Below, one piece after another: positions 1 through 6,751 of a DNA stretch of 14,114 bases; positions within the stretch are counted from its first letter, which is position 1; each line of letters starts with the position of its first letter. The position numbers and the translations under genes are program-made. The notes under the pieces were generated by a model. It was given only the letters and a program-made list of their open reading frames with translations. It was not told where the DNA came from and searched no databases. The stretch is taken from positions 1 through 14,114 of the forward strand of contig CAKUTY010000022.1 in NCBI GenBank assembly GCA_934692455.1, read 5' to 3'. This stretch comes from an uncultured Erysipelotrichaceae bacterium. Its GTDB lineage: Bacteria > Bacillota_I > Bacilli_A > Erysipelotrichales > Erysipelotrichaceae.

Positions 1-32
1 ATACTGTCATTTGACACAATAAATGACAGTAT
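1..32. repeat. Perfect 12-bp inverted repeat with 8-nt loop
   Basis: Positions 1-12 (ATACTGTCATTT) are the exact reverse complement of 21-32 (AAATGACAGTAT), with GACACAAT between them. No T-run follows, so it does not look like an intrinsic terminator. It contains TGTCA and TGACA words that recur through the next 70 bases, so it is more likely part of a protein-binding array or the edge of a longer repeat that begins left of the window. The window starts exactly at the arm, so the true extent is unknown. Confidence 0.7.
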
Positions 33-110
33 AAATGACACAATAAAATTCAAAATGTCATCAAAATATCATAAAATGTCACAAAATGTCATTCGTGACA
101 CAATAAATGA
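5..110. promoter_or_regulatory. Clustered TGTCA/TGACA repeats, candidate operator array
   Basis: Eight TGTCA/TGACA words lie in about 100 bases: TGTCA at 5, 56, 77 and 87; TGACA at 12, 24, 36 and 96. Positions 51-92 are four tandem units of CAAAATGTCAT type (11, 11, 9 and 11 bp; the second reads TATCAT), a spacing near one helical turn. TGACACAATAAA recurs at 12, 36 and 96. Two close dyads are present: TGTCA-TT-TGACA (5-16) and TGTCA-TTCG-TGACA (87-100). Direct repeats of about 11 bp are typical of OmpR/PhoB-type response regulators, and TGTCAT resembles the proteobacterial Pho-box half-site. The regulator here is unknown. The array lies upstream of the first dipeptidase, so control of that gene is the simplest inference. 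The rest of 1-188 is AT-rich leader; I found no convincing -35/-10 pair in it. Confidence 0.5.
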
Positions 111-188
111 TATTTTAAATTTTAAAAATTCAATCAATCATCATAAAAAGATAGGTGTATATTATGTTTATAAAGAAGGTGATTGTTT

Positions 189-1619
189 ATGTGTAAGTTT
201 GATTTAAGTAAGCCTTATTGTTTCTATTTCGATGAAATAGCTAAGATACCTCATGGTTCTTTTGATGAGGAAAGAATAGCTGATTATGTATATAACTTTG
301 GACTCAAATCTGGGCTCGAAACGATACGGGATGAATTCAACAATATCATTATCTATAAAGAAGCTAGTAAAGGATATGAGAATAGTGCTCCACTATTATT
401 ACAAGCACATCTAGACATGGTATGTGAGAAGAATGGTGATAGTGACCATGATTTTAAGAAAGATCCTCTAGATTTATATGTCGAAGATGGTTGGTTGAAG
501 GCAAGAGGTACAACACTAGGTGCTGATGATGGGGCTGGTGTTGCCTATATATTATCCATATTAGCTGATAATACTTTAAAACATCCAAAACTTGAATGTG
601 TCTTTACAGTACAAGAAGAAGTAGGGTTATGTGGTGCTTTGAATTTAAATACATCTTTAATTAAATCAAGAAGAATGATATCGCTTGATGGTAATGGCGA
701 AATAACTACTGCCATTACTTCAGCTGGTGGTTGTGTTGTTACCCAAAGTCTAGATTTAAAATATATTCCAAATGATAAGCCATGTTACAAGTTGTTTATA
801 ACAGGATTAAGTGGTGGTCATTCTGGTAATGATATTCATCTTGAAAAGGGTAATGCGAATAAGTTAGCCTTTAGAATTCTTGAGGAATTAGGTGGTGATA
901 TTAATCTAATAAGTGTTCATGGTGGTCTTAAGGACAATGCCATCCCAAGAGAATGTGAAATTGAATTTAGTTCATCATTACCTTTTGAGACAATTGATAA
1001 AGCTGTTGAACAAAGCGTCATTGATATAGGTAAAGAACTTGAATTCTCTGACAATCAATTTGAATGCTCAATCTATCAAATAGATAAGGTAGATAAAGTT
1101 ATTGATAGTACATTAAGTAAACAAATAATAGACTATGTTTTCCTATTGCCTAATGGACATAAACATCGTTCAATGGCTATTGAAGGATTAACTACATCGT
1201 CATTAAATCTAGGTATTATTAATACTGTAGATAATAAGATAGTAATGGAATCTTCATTACGTAGTAACCTAGGCTGTAACCTTGATCATATGATTGATGA
1301 GATAAGTGTACTTGCTAGAATGTTTAACGTATCTATAAGTGTTGGTTCTAGATATCCAGGATGGAAATATAAAGCTGATAGTGATATGCGTGATAAGTTA
1401 AATGAGATTATTGAAAGTATTTATCATAAACCTCTAGTAAAAATCGCTAAACATAGTGGACTAGAATGTGGTGTCTTCGCATCAATAGATGATGATATGG
1501 ATGTCATCACTTATGGTCCAATTATGGAGGGCATTCATACACCTAGTGAAAGATTGGAGCTAGAATCTTTTGATAGAGCATATAAAGTATTAACTAAGTT
1601 GATTAGCGAATGTAAATAA
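189..1619 (+). CDS. pepD: M20C Xaa-His dipeptidase (PepD-like), copy 1
   Basis: A 476-residue cytoplasmic aminoacyl-histidine dipeptidase of family M20C, expected to hydrolyse Xaa-His and other short dipeptides with two metal ions. The length fits the family. Seen motifs: AHLDMV with H74 and D76, GTTLGADDG with bridging D113, VQEEVG with catalytic/metal E143-E144, SLDG with D167, the GLSGGHSG loop around 206-213 of the lid domain, and the C-terminal metal histidine H450 in GIHTPSE. All expected ligands are present. The start is ATG 189 rather than TTG 183, because GAAGGTGAT (175-183) sits 5 nt upstream and the second copy begins at the equivalent MFDLSKP. There is no signal peptide. An M20D gene follows after 16 nt. 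Copy 2 lies about 10.2 kb downstream. The physiological substrate is inferred. Confidence 0.9.
   Translation: MCKFDLSKPYCFYFDEIAKIPHGSFDEERIADYVYNFGLKSGLETIRDEFNNIIIYKEASKGYENSAPLLLQAHLDMVCEKNGDSDHDFKKDPLDLYVEDGWLKARGTTLGADDGAGVAYILSILADNTLKHPKLECVFTVQEEVGLCGALNLNTSLIKSRRMISLDGNGEITTAITSAGGCVVTQSLDLKYIPNDKPCYKLFITGLSGGHSGNDIHLEKGNANKLAFRILEELGGDINLISVHGGLKDNAIPRECEIEFSSSLPFETIDKAVEQSVIDIGKELEFSDNQFECSIYQIDKVDKVIDSTLSKQIIDYVFLLPNGHKHRSMAIEGLTTSSLNLGIINTVDNKIVMESSLRSNLGCNLDHMIDEISVLARMFNVSISVGSRYPGWKYKADSDMRDKLNEIIESIYHKPLVKIAKHSGLECGVFASIDDDMDVITYGPIMEGIHTPSERLELESFDRAYKVLTKLISECK
453..481 (+). repeat. 29-bp exact direct repeat within pepD copy 1
   Basis: This stretch, encoding part of the DFKKDPLDLYV region, is identical to 10661-10689 in the second pepD copy. 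The two copies are 10,208 bp apart in the same orientation and also share other near-identical blocks (for example around 1162-1194 and 11367-11399). Confidence 0.9.
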
Positions 1620-1635
1620 GGCGTATCATTAAGGT

Positions 1636-2724
1636 ATGAAACAAGAAAATCTTAATAAAATTATAAGTTTACGACATCTATTACATTCTATCCCTGAGAC
1701 ATCTAATCATGAAGTACATACAAGGGAAATAATTAAAAATTTTATATCTGAGAATATGCCTGAGTATGAGATTCATGATGAAGGTGGATGGCTATATTGT
1801 TTAAAGGATTTCAAGGAAGGAAGAAAGACCATAGTACTAAGAGCTGACCATGATGCGATACTTAATTCATCAGGAGCACCATTTCATGGTTGTGGCCATG
1901 ATGGCCATACCGCAATACTCTTAGGGGCAATGTTAGAGAATGAAAATGTAGATAAAAATATTATTTACTTATTCCAAGCAGCAGAAGAAAATGGCGCAGG
2001 AGCTCCAATGTGTGCACCACTATTTAAGAAATATAAAGTAGATGAAGTCTATGGACTACATAATATGCCGGGCTTAAAAAAGAATGTTGTCTATTATCGT
2101 CCTGAGACTGTAATGTGTGCCTCTGTTGGCTATCGTATCAGTCTAAAGGGTGTTCAAAGTCATGCCTCAGAACCTGAAAAAGGTTTAAATCCTGTTTATG
2201 AACTTGCTAGATTTGTAGAATCTATTGAACCTCTATCTAAATTCTATGGCTATAAACCATTTAAGTTTAAAGATTATTCCTTTACTAACTTGGCAATGAT
2301 TACCATCATTAATCTAAACGTCGGTAGTTTAAACTTTGGGATTTCTCCAGCTAATGGTGAAATATCATTAACCATGAGAGCTGCTAAAGAAAAGGAACTA
2401 AAGATCTTAGAAACATATGTAAGAAACTACTTTGATAGATTAAAAGATAAGTTTGAAGTACATATAGAAGAATTTGATCGTTTTGATGAAAACTATTCAG
2501 ATCCTAAGTTAGTTGAAGAAACAATTAAAAGAATTGATGGTTTAGAATATCTACCTGACCCAATAAGAGCTAGTGAAGACTTTGGGTTCTATAAACAATT
2601 TGCCCCATGTATGTTCTTCTTTGTAGGCATGGGCGATTGTCCTAGTTTACATAATGACTTGTATAAATTTGATGATGATATCATTGAAACAGGGGTTGAA
2701 TTATTTAAGAAAATTTGCCGATAA
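1636..2724 (+). CDS. M20D metal-dependent amidohydrolase/peptidase
   Basis: A 362-residue M20 family protein of the M20D (hippurate hydrolase / N-acyl-amino-acid amidohydrolase / IAA-amino acid hydrolase) type, hydrolysing N-acyl or dipeptide-like amides. Seen motifs: RADHDAI (69-75; usually RADMDAL), GCGHDGHT with ligands C86 and H88, AAEE with E117-E118, GLHNMP with H142, the QSHASEP dimerisation-domain motif near 174-180, and the C-terminal SLHND with H339. The ligand set looks complete. No signal peptide, so cytoplasmic. An in-frame TAA at 1630-1632 makes ATG 1636 the earliest start. The only near SD-like word, AAGG 1631-1634, is 1 nt from the ATG, so initiation probably depends on coupling to the upstream pepD or on TAAGG at 1617-1621. 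It ends in an intrinsic terminator. Substrate is not resolvable from sequence. Confidence 0.85.
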   Translation: MKQENLNKIISLRHLLHSIPETSNHEVHTREIIKNFISENMPEYEIHDEGGWLYCLKDFKEGRKTIVLRADHDAILNSSGAPFHGCGHDGHTAILLGAMLENENVDKNIIYLFQAAEENGAGAPMCAPLFKKYKVDEVYGLHNMPGLKKNVVYYRPETVMCASVGYRISLKGVQSHASEPEKGLNPVYELARFVESIEPLSKFYGYKPFKFKDYSFTNLAMITIINLNVGSLNFGISPANGEISLTMRAAKEKELKILETYVRNYFDRLKDKFEVHIEEFDRFDENYSDPKLVEETIKRIDGLEYLPDPIRASEDFGFYKQFAPCMFFFVGMGDCPSLHNDLYKFDDDIIETGVELFKKICR

Positions 2725-2753
2725 GCTACATGATAGCACAGTCGGCTTTTTTT
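2717..2753 (+). terminator. Intrinsic terminator ending the pepD-M20D unit
   Basis: GCCGA (2717-2721) pairs with TCGGC (2742-2746), an inner GCTA (2725-2728) pairs with TAGC (2734-2737), and seven T follow (2747-2753). The 5' arm lies in the last two sense codons of the M20D gene and the TAA stop is inside the structure, so ribosomes finishing the gene would cover the stem. Confidence 0.8.
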
Positions 2754-2786
2754 ATTCTTAAGAAATTTATTTTTTTATATTTATTT

Positions 2787-2815
2787 ATGAAAAAAGTTAC
2801 ATTTATATGTAAAAT
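2787..2815 (+). promoter_or_regulatory. Candidate sigma-A promoter of the opp operon
   Basis: ATGAAA (2787-2792, 4 of 6 to TTGACA) and TAAAAT (2810-2815, 5 of 6 to TATAAT) are separated by 17 bp. A TG dinucleotide lies directly before the -10. It follows the terminator at 2717-2753 and precedes oppB by about 70 nt of leader. AT-rich sequence gives chance matches, and an alternative -10 (TATAAA 2865-2870) exists without a good -35. Confidence 0.45.
2797..2812. promoter_or_regulatory. 16-bp dyad overlapping the opp promoter
   Basis: TTACAT-TTAT-ATGTAA is a 6-bp inverted repeat with a 4-bp spacer, lying in the spacer and the first bases of the -10 of the candidate opp promoter. That is a typical place for a repressor operator. 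The binding protein is not identifiable and AT-rich dyads of this size also occur by chance. Confidence 0.35.
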
Positions 2816-2821
2816 ATTTCA

Positions 2822-2836
2822 AGTTTTATGAAAATG
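2822..2836 (+). promoter_or_regulatory. CodY-like box
   Basis: AGTTTTATGAAAATG matches the CodY consensus AATTTTCWGAAAATT at 12 of 15 positions (mismatches at 2, 7 and 15). It sits just downstream of the candidate -10, where bound CodY would block transcription. CodY repression of opp/dpp operons by branched-chain amino acids and GTP is established in Bacillus and Lactococcus. Whether this organism encodes CodY cannot be seen here. Confidence 0.35.
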
Positions 2837-2858
2837 AATATACATTTCGGTGTATATT
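2837..2858 (+). promoter_or_regulatory. Leader inverted repeat with UUCG-type loop
   Basis: AATATACA (2837-2844) and TGTATATT (2851-2858) are perfect inverted repeats around TTTCGG. As RNA this would be an 8-bp stem, a U-G closing pair and a UUCG tetraloop, 34 nt before the oppB start. It could be a leader hairpin or a DNA operator. The right arm is part of an 11-mer (GGTGTATATTA) also present upstream of the first pepD. Confidence 0.4.
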
Positions 2859-2892
2859 AATTCGTATAAAGTTTTATAGGAAGGTGGTTTAG

Positions 2893-3816
2893 ATGTTTAA
2901 ATACATTGTTAAGAGATTATTATTAGGAATATTTACACTATTTATCTTAGCTACGATAGTGTTCTTTGGGATGAAGGCAATGCCTGGTAGCCCATTTTCA
3001 AGAGACAATAAGGCCATTCCAGCTGCCACTATGGAAGCTTTAAATAAGAAGTATGGTTTAGATAAACCAGTTAGTGAACAATATGTTGTTTACATGAAAA
3101 ATGTTATACATGGTGACTTTGGCGTTTCTATTTCTAAGAAAGGCCAAAGCGTTACGGAAATTATAAAAACAAGACTACCAGTTACCGCAAAACTTGGTGT
3201 TATCGCCTTTGTAGTATCAATGCTAGTAGGTATAACTCTTGGTGTTATATCAGCACTCACGAATAAACAATGGGTCAACTCGTTAATAACGATACTAGCG
3301 ACCATTGGTGTATCCGTGCCTGGCTTCTTGTTGGCAATGTTGATGATGATCTTGTTGGCTGTGAACCTTAAATTGTTGCCCGTGGTAGGGCTTGAAACAC
3401 CCGCAAGTTACATAATGCCAGTCTTGGCTCTATCATTTTCCCCTATTTCAACAATTACACGTCTTACAAGATCATCATTAAGAGACGTGATGGGTAGTGA
3501 CTTCATTACCCTAGCAAGATCTAAGGGAACAAAGGAATCAATGGTCGTAATCAAACATGGACTTATAAATGCCTTGTTACCAGTCATAACCTACGCAGGC
3601 CCAATGTTTGCAGGCATGATTACTGGTTCCCTTGTCATTGAAACATTATTCTCAATTCCAGGAATTGGAAGAGAATTTACAACATCGATTTCAAATCGTG
3701 ACTATACATTATGCATGGGACTAACCATCCTACTTGGAGCACTTGTCATTATCATGACCCTTGTCTCAGATGTGGTATCTGCTATGGTTGATCCTCGTAT
3801 CAAAGTAAATAAGTAG
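2893..3816 (+). CDS. oppB: Oligopeptide ABC transporter permease OppB
   Basis: A 307-residue inner-membrane permease, one half of the channel of an Opp/Dpp-type peptide importer. About six hydrophobic segments are visible (near 9-29, 100-122, 132-156, 172-190, 228-250, 275-297). The N-terminal pattern KRLLLGIFTLF and the MPGSPF motif at 30-35 are typical of OppB/DppB. The EAA coupling loop, where the ATPases dock, lies near 204-223 (LARSKG...IKHGLINALLP), followed by ETLFSIPGIGRE. The length is normal. ATG 2893 is preceded by GGAAGGTGG (2879-2887). It is the first gene of the transporter operon, after a 168-bp regulatory gap, and oppC follows after 11 nt. A peptide rather than nickel substrate is inferred from the peptidases around it. 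Confidence 0.93.
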   Translation: MFKYIVKRLLLGIFTLFILATIVFFGMKAMPGSPFSRDNKAIPAATMEALNKKYGLDKPVSEQYVVYMKNVIHGDFGVSISKKGQSVTEIIKTRLPVTAKLGVIAFVVSMLVGITLGVISALTNKQWVNSLITILATIGVSVPGFLLAMLMMILLAVNLKLLPVVGLETPASYIMPVLALSFSPISTITRLTRSSLRDVMGSDFITLARSKGTKESMVVIKHGLINALLPVITYAGPMFAGMITGSLVIETLFSIPGIGREFTTSISNRDYTLCMGLTILLGALVIIMTLVSDVVSAMVDPRIKVNK

Positions 3817-3827
3817 TGAGGTGTTTT

Positions 3828-4745
3828 ATGAACATAGAATTAAATGAAAAAATGTTTGAGAAACTTCCTGATGATGAAAAGAATTCCGAATTCATCGCCA
3901 TGGAATCAAAAACATTCCTAAGGGATGTTTGGGATCGATATAAGAAAAATAAATTAGCGATGATTGGACTTATCTTTCTAATCATCATGGTAGTAATGGC
4001 GATATTTGTACCTATCTTATCTAAATATGGATTTGAGGACCAAAATATAGCTCTTAAAAATGCCATGCCAAGTTTAGACCATCCCTTTGGAACCGACAAA
4101 CTTGGTAGAGATATCTTTGTCAGAGTAATGTACGGAGGCCGTATTTCTCTATCAATTGCCTTCGCAAGTGCCTTTATTTGCTTGATTATTGGTGTCTTGT
4201 ATGGTGGTATTGCAGGATATGTTGGTGGCAAAGTCGACATGGTCATGATGAGAATCGTTGATATTCTAGATTCCATCCCAACCTTGTTATATGTCATCCT
4301 TATCCTAATGATCTTTGGCAACACTATCCCTGCGATGTTGTTCGCAATTTGCTTCACATCTTGGGTAGGTATGGCTAGACAAGTTCGTCAACAAGTTCGT
4401 TCGATTAAAGAAATGGAATTTGCGATGGCAGAAAAAGTATTGGGCGCTAGCCATAAAAGAATTTTAATTAATCACTTAATCGTAAATGCCATTGGCCCTA
4501 TTATTGTCAATTTAACCATGTTGGTGCCATCTGCCATCTTCACAGAAGCCTTCCTAAGTTTTGTGGGCATTGGCCTAGATCCATCTATTCCTTCTTGGGG
4601 CAAATTGGCAAACGATTGTAGAGGATTATTCTTTACCTATCCAATCCAAATCATTTGGGTAGTCCTTGCAATATCACTTACATGTCTTTCTCTAAACTTT
4701 GTCGGTGATGGTGTTGGTGAAGCTTTCCAAGCTAAACAGAGGTAG
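3828..4745 (+). CDS. oppC: Oligopeptide ABC transporter permease OppC
   Basis: A 305-residue second permease subunit, pairing with OppB. It has a cytoplasmic N-terminal extension of about 40 residues, a first membrane segment near 43-64, the family motif DHPFGTDKLGRD (84-95) with the following YGGRISL, and further segments at about 108-130, 150-178, 222-245 and 272-292. The EAA loop is near 198-218 (AMAEKVLGASHKRILINH), followed by EAFLSFVGIGL. The start is ATG 3828, 11 nt after the oppB stop, with GAGGTG at 3818-3823. The in-frame GTG at 3816 would overlap the oppB stop and bury this SD. oppD follows after 4 nt. Function is secure by family; specificity is inferred. Confidence 0.93.
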   Translation: MNIELNEKMFEKLPDDEKNSEFIAMESKTFLRDVWDRYKKNKLAMIGLIFLIIMVVMAIFVPILSKYGFEDQNIALKNAMPSLDHPFGTDKLGRDIFVRVMYGGRISLSIAFASAFICLIIGVLYGGIAGYVGGKVDMVMMRIVDILDSIPTLLYVILILMIFGNTIPAMLFAICFTSWVGMARQVRQQVRSIKEMEFAMAEKVLGASHKRILINHLIVNAIGPIIVNLTMLVPSAIFTEAFLSFVGIGLDPSIPSWGKLANDCRGLFFTYPIQIIWVVLAISLTCLSLNFVGDGVGEAFQAKQR

Positions 4746-4749
4746 TTAT

Positions 4750-5769
4750 ATGTCATTATTAGAAATTAAAAACTTAACAACATCATTCAATACTGACCAA
4801 GGCAAGGTTAAGGCTGTTAATGATGTATCACTTTCTCTAAATGAAGGTGAAGTAATTGGAATTGTCGGTGAATCAGGTAGTGGTAAGTCACAGACAATGT
4901 ACTCTATTATGGGCCTACTTGCCGCTAATGGGGTAGTTGAAAAGGGTGAAATAATCTTTGATGGAGAAGACATATCACCAAGCCACTTTAAGAATAAAAA
5001 AGAATATGATGCTAAGATGCGTCAATTAAGAGGAAACAAAATTGCGATGATTTTCCAAGATCCTATGACCTTTCTAAATCCCGTATTAAAGATTGAAACC
5101 CAATTAATTGAGCCTCTTATGAATCATACCAATATGACTAAGGCCCAAGCTTTTGAAAGAGCCTTAGAACTTATGAGACTAGTTGGTATCCCATCTCCTG
5201 AAAAAAGAATAAAACAATATCCCTTTGAATTCTCAGGTGGTATGCGACAAAGAATTGTCATTGCGATAGCACTTACTTGTAACCCTCGAGTAATTATTGC
5301 GGACGAACCAACTACGGCTCTAGATGTTACTATTCAAGCTCAAGTCTTGGAGCTTATTGATAATTTAAGAAAAGAAACAAATGCTGCTGTCATCATGATT
5401 ACCCATGACCTAGGTGTTGTCGCAAAACTTTGTGATAAAGTTTGCATCATGTATGGTGGCAAATTAGTAGAAAAAGGAAGCGATCAGGATATCTTCTATG
5501 ATCCTAAGCATCCTTATACTAAGGGTTTACTAAATTGTGTAGCTCATCCTGAGGATGGTGAGGAAAAGGAACTTGAACCAATTCCAGGTTCACCACCTGA
5601 CTTATTAAATCCACCAAAGGGTTGTCCGTTTGTGGATAGATGCTCAAAGGCGATGAGAATTTGTAAAGAATATATGCCAGAAGAAAAAGAGTTCAACAAG
5701 GGTCATACATGCAAATGTTGGCTTAATGAAGAAATGGCTAAGAAGGTGTGGGGTGATGTAAATGAGTGA
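4750..5769 (+). CDS. oppD: Oligopeptide transporter ATPase OppD
   Basis: A 339-residue cytoplasmic ABC ATPase of the OppD/DppD type. Seen: Walker A GESGSGKS (40-47), Q-loop Q103 in IFQDP, signature FSGGM (161-165), Walker B VIIADEP (181-187) with catalytic E186, and switch H219. The C-terminal oligopeptide-transporter extension has GCPFVDRC...C...C with C292, C298, C305 and C321, matching the four-cysteine [4Fe-4S] site known in this subfamily. The start is ATG 4750, with AGAGG at 4738-4742. An upstream in-frame start at 4699 lies inside oppC and lacks the family N-terminus. The end overlaps oppF by 8 nt, favouring equal synthesis of the two ATPases, which work as a heterodimer. Confidence 0.95.
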   Translation: MSLLEIKNLTTSFNTDQGKVKAVNDVSLSLNEGEVIGIVGESGSGKSQTMYSIMGLLAANGVVEKGEIIFDGEDISPSHFKNKKEYDAKMRQLRGNKIAMIFQDPMTFLNPVLKIETQLIEPLMNHTNMTKAQAFERALELMRLVGIPSPEKRIKQYPFEFSGGMRQRIVIAIALTCNPRVIIADEPTTALDVTIQAQVLELIDNLRKETNAAVIMITHDLGVVAKLCDKVCIMYGGKLVEKGSDQDIFYDPKHPYTKGLLNCVAHPEDGEEKELEPIPGSPPDLLNPPKGCPFVDRCSKAMRICKEYMPEEKEFNKGHTCKCWLNEEMAKKVWGDVNE

Positions 5770-6739
5770 TGAAGTAATTTTAAAAGTTGAAGATTTAAAG
5801 ACTCATTTTGATGTCACTAAAGGAATCTTTTCTAAGAAACAAATTGTAAAGGCTGTTGATGGTGTTAGTTTTGAAGTAAACAAAAATGAGACCTTTGGCT
5901 TAGTTGGCGAATCAGGTTGTGGTAAGTCAACACTTGGTAGAACCATCGTTAAATTATATGAACCAGTAAGTGGTCATATTGAATTTGAAGGAAAAGATGT
6001 TTCTAGCTTAAAAGGAAGTGAACTAAAGGCTTTCCGTAAGGATATGCAGATGATTTTCCAAGATCCATATGCTTCTCTTGATCCTAGAATGACTGTTGGT
6101 GAAATCATTAAGGAACCAATGATTATTCACAATATCTATAAGAGTGATAAGGAAAGAGAAGATAGGGTTGTTGAACTATTAAAGATTGTAGGTCTAAAAC
6201 CTGACCATATCAGAAGATACCCAAGTGAATTCTCTGGTGGTCAAAGACAAAGAATTGGTATCGCTAGAGCCTTAGCAGTTAATCCAAAGTTTATTGTCTG
6301 TGATGAGCCTATTTCAGCTCTAGATGTTTCAATTCAAGCGCAAGTTATTAACTTGCTTAAAAATATTCAAAAAGAAATGGACCTATCATACTTGTTCATT
6401 GCCCATGACTTAAGTATGGTAAAACACATTTCTGACCGTATTGGTGTTATGTATCTTGGACATATGATGGAAGTTGGTCCAAGTAACGATGTTTATCATC
6501 GTCCTCTACATCCATATACGGTTGCCTTATTGTCAGCTATTCCGATTTCGGATCCAAATATTGCCAAGGCTAAAAAGAGGATAGTACTTGAAGGTGAAAT
6601 TCCTTCACCTATAAATCCCCCAAGTGGCTGTCCGTTCTCTACACGTTGTCCAAAGGCCACACAACGTTGTAAGGAACATGTGCCTCCATTTGTGAAAGTC
6701 GGAAATAGACTGGTTGCGTGCTTCTTGTATGAGAGGTAG
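5762..6739 (+). CDS. oppF: Oligopeptide transporter ATPase OppF
   Basis: A 325-residue partner ATPase of OppD. Seen: Walker A GESGCGKST (49-57), Q-loop Q100, signature FSGGQ (157-161), Walker B FIVCDEP (177-183) with E182, H-loop H215, and a C-terminal cysteine set C290, C296, C303 and C320 in GCPFSTRC. The KTHFDV(T)KG...KAVDGVSF N-terminus is typical of OppF/DppF. The start ATG 5762 lies inside the end of oppD (8-nt overlap), preceded by GGTGAT (5752-5757). oppA follows after 12 nt with its own strong SD. Both nucleotide sites look complete. The Opp versus Dpp name rests on operon order and is approximate. Confidence 0.95.
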   Translation: MSDEVILKVEDLKTHFDVTKGIFSKKQIVKAVDGVSFEVNKNETFGLVGESGCGKSTLGRTIVKLYEPVSGHIEFEGKDVSSLKGSELKAFRKDMQMIFQDPYASLDPRMTVGEIIKEPMIIHNIYKSDKEREDRVVELLKIVGLKPDHIRRYPSEFSGGQRQRIGIARALAVNPKFIVCDEPISALDVSIQAQVINLLKNIQKEMDLSYLFIAHDLSMVKHISDRIGVMYLGHMMEVGPSNDVYHRPLHPYTVALLSAIPISDPNIAKAKKRIVLEGEIPSPINPPSGCPFSTRCPKATQRCKEHVPPFVKVGNRLVACFLYER

Positions 6740-6751
6740 AAAGGAAGATAT

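Noticed and set aside
1..110. CRISPR array at the left edge
   Set aside because: Repeats are 9-13 bp, imperfect, in both orientations and almost without spacers, unlike CRISPR repeats of 24-40 bp with unique spacers.
3090..3305. Short - strand frames at 3090-3305, 4746-4973 and 12502-12696
   Set aside because: All are antisense to secure genes with complete domains and show no independent coding signals.
3800..4357. 185-codon open frame on the - strand
   Set aside because: It lies opposite oppC, has no SD or recognisable domain, and its composition is that expected from the antisense of a hydrophobic permease.
4699..4749. Upstream start for oppD
   Set aside because: It lies inside the oppC coding end, and the ABC domain normally begins at the LLEIKNL segment right after ATG 4750, which has its own AGAGG.
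5762..5769. Reassigned UGA codon
   Set aside because: TGA ends oppD at the normal family length and Trp is encoded by TGG throughout, so the standard code applies.
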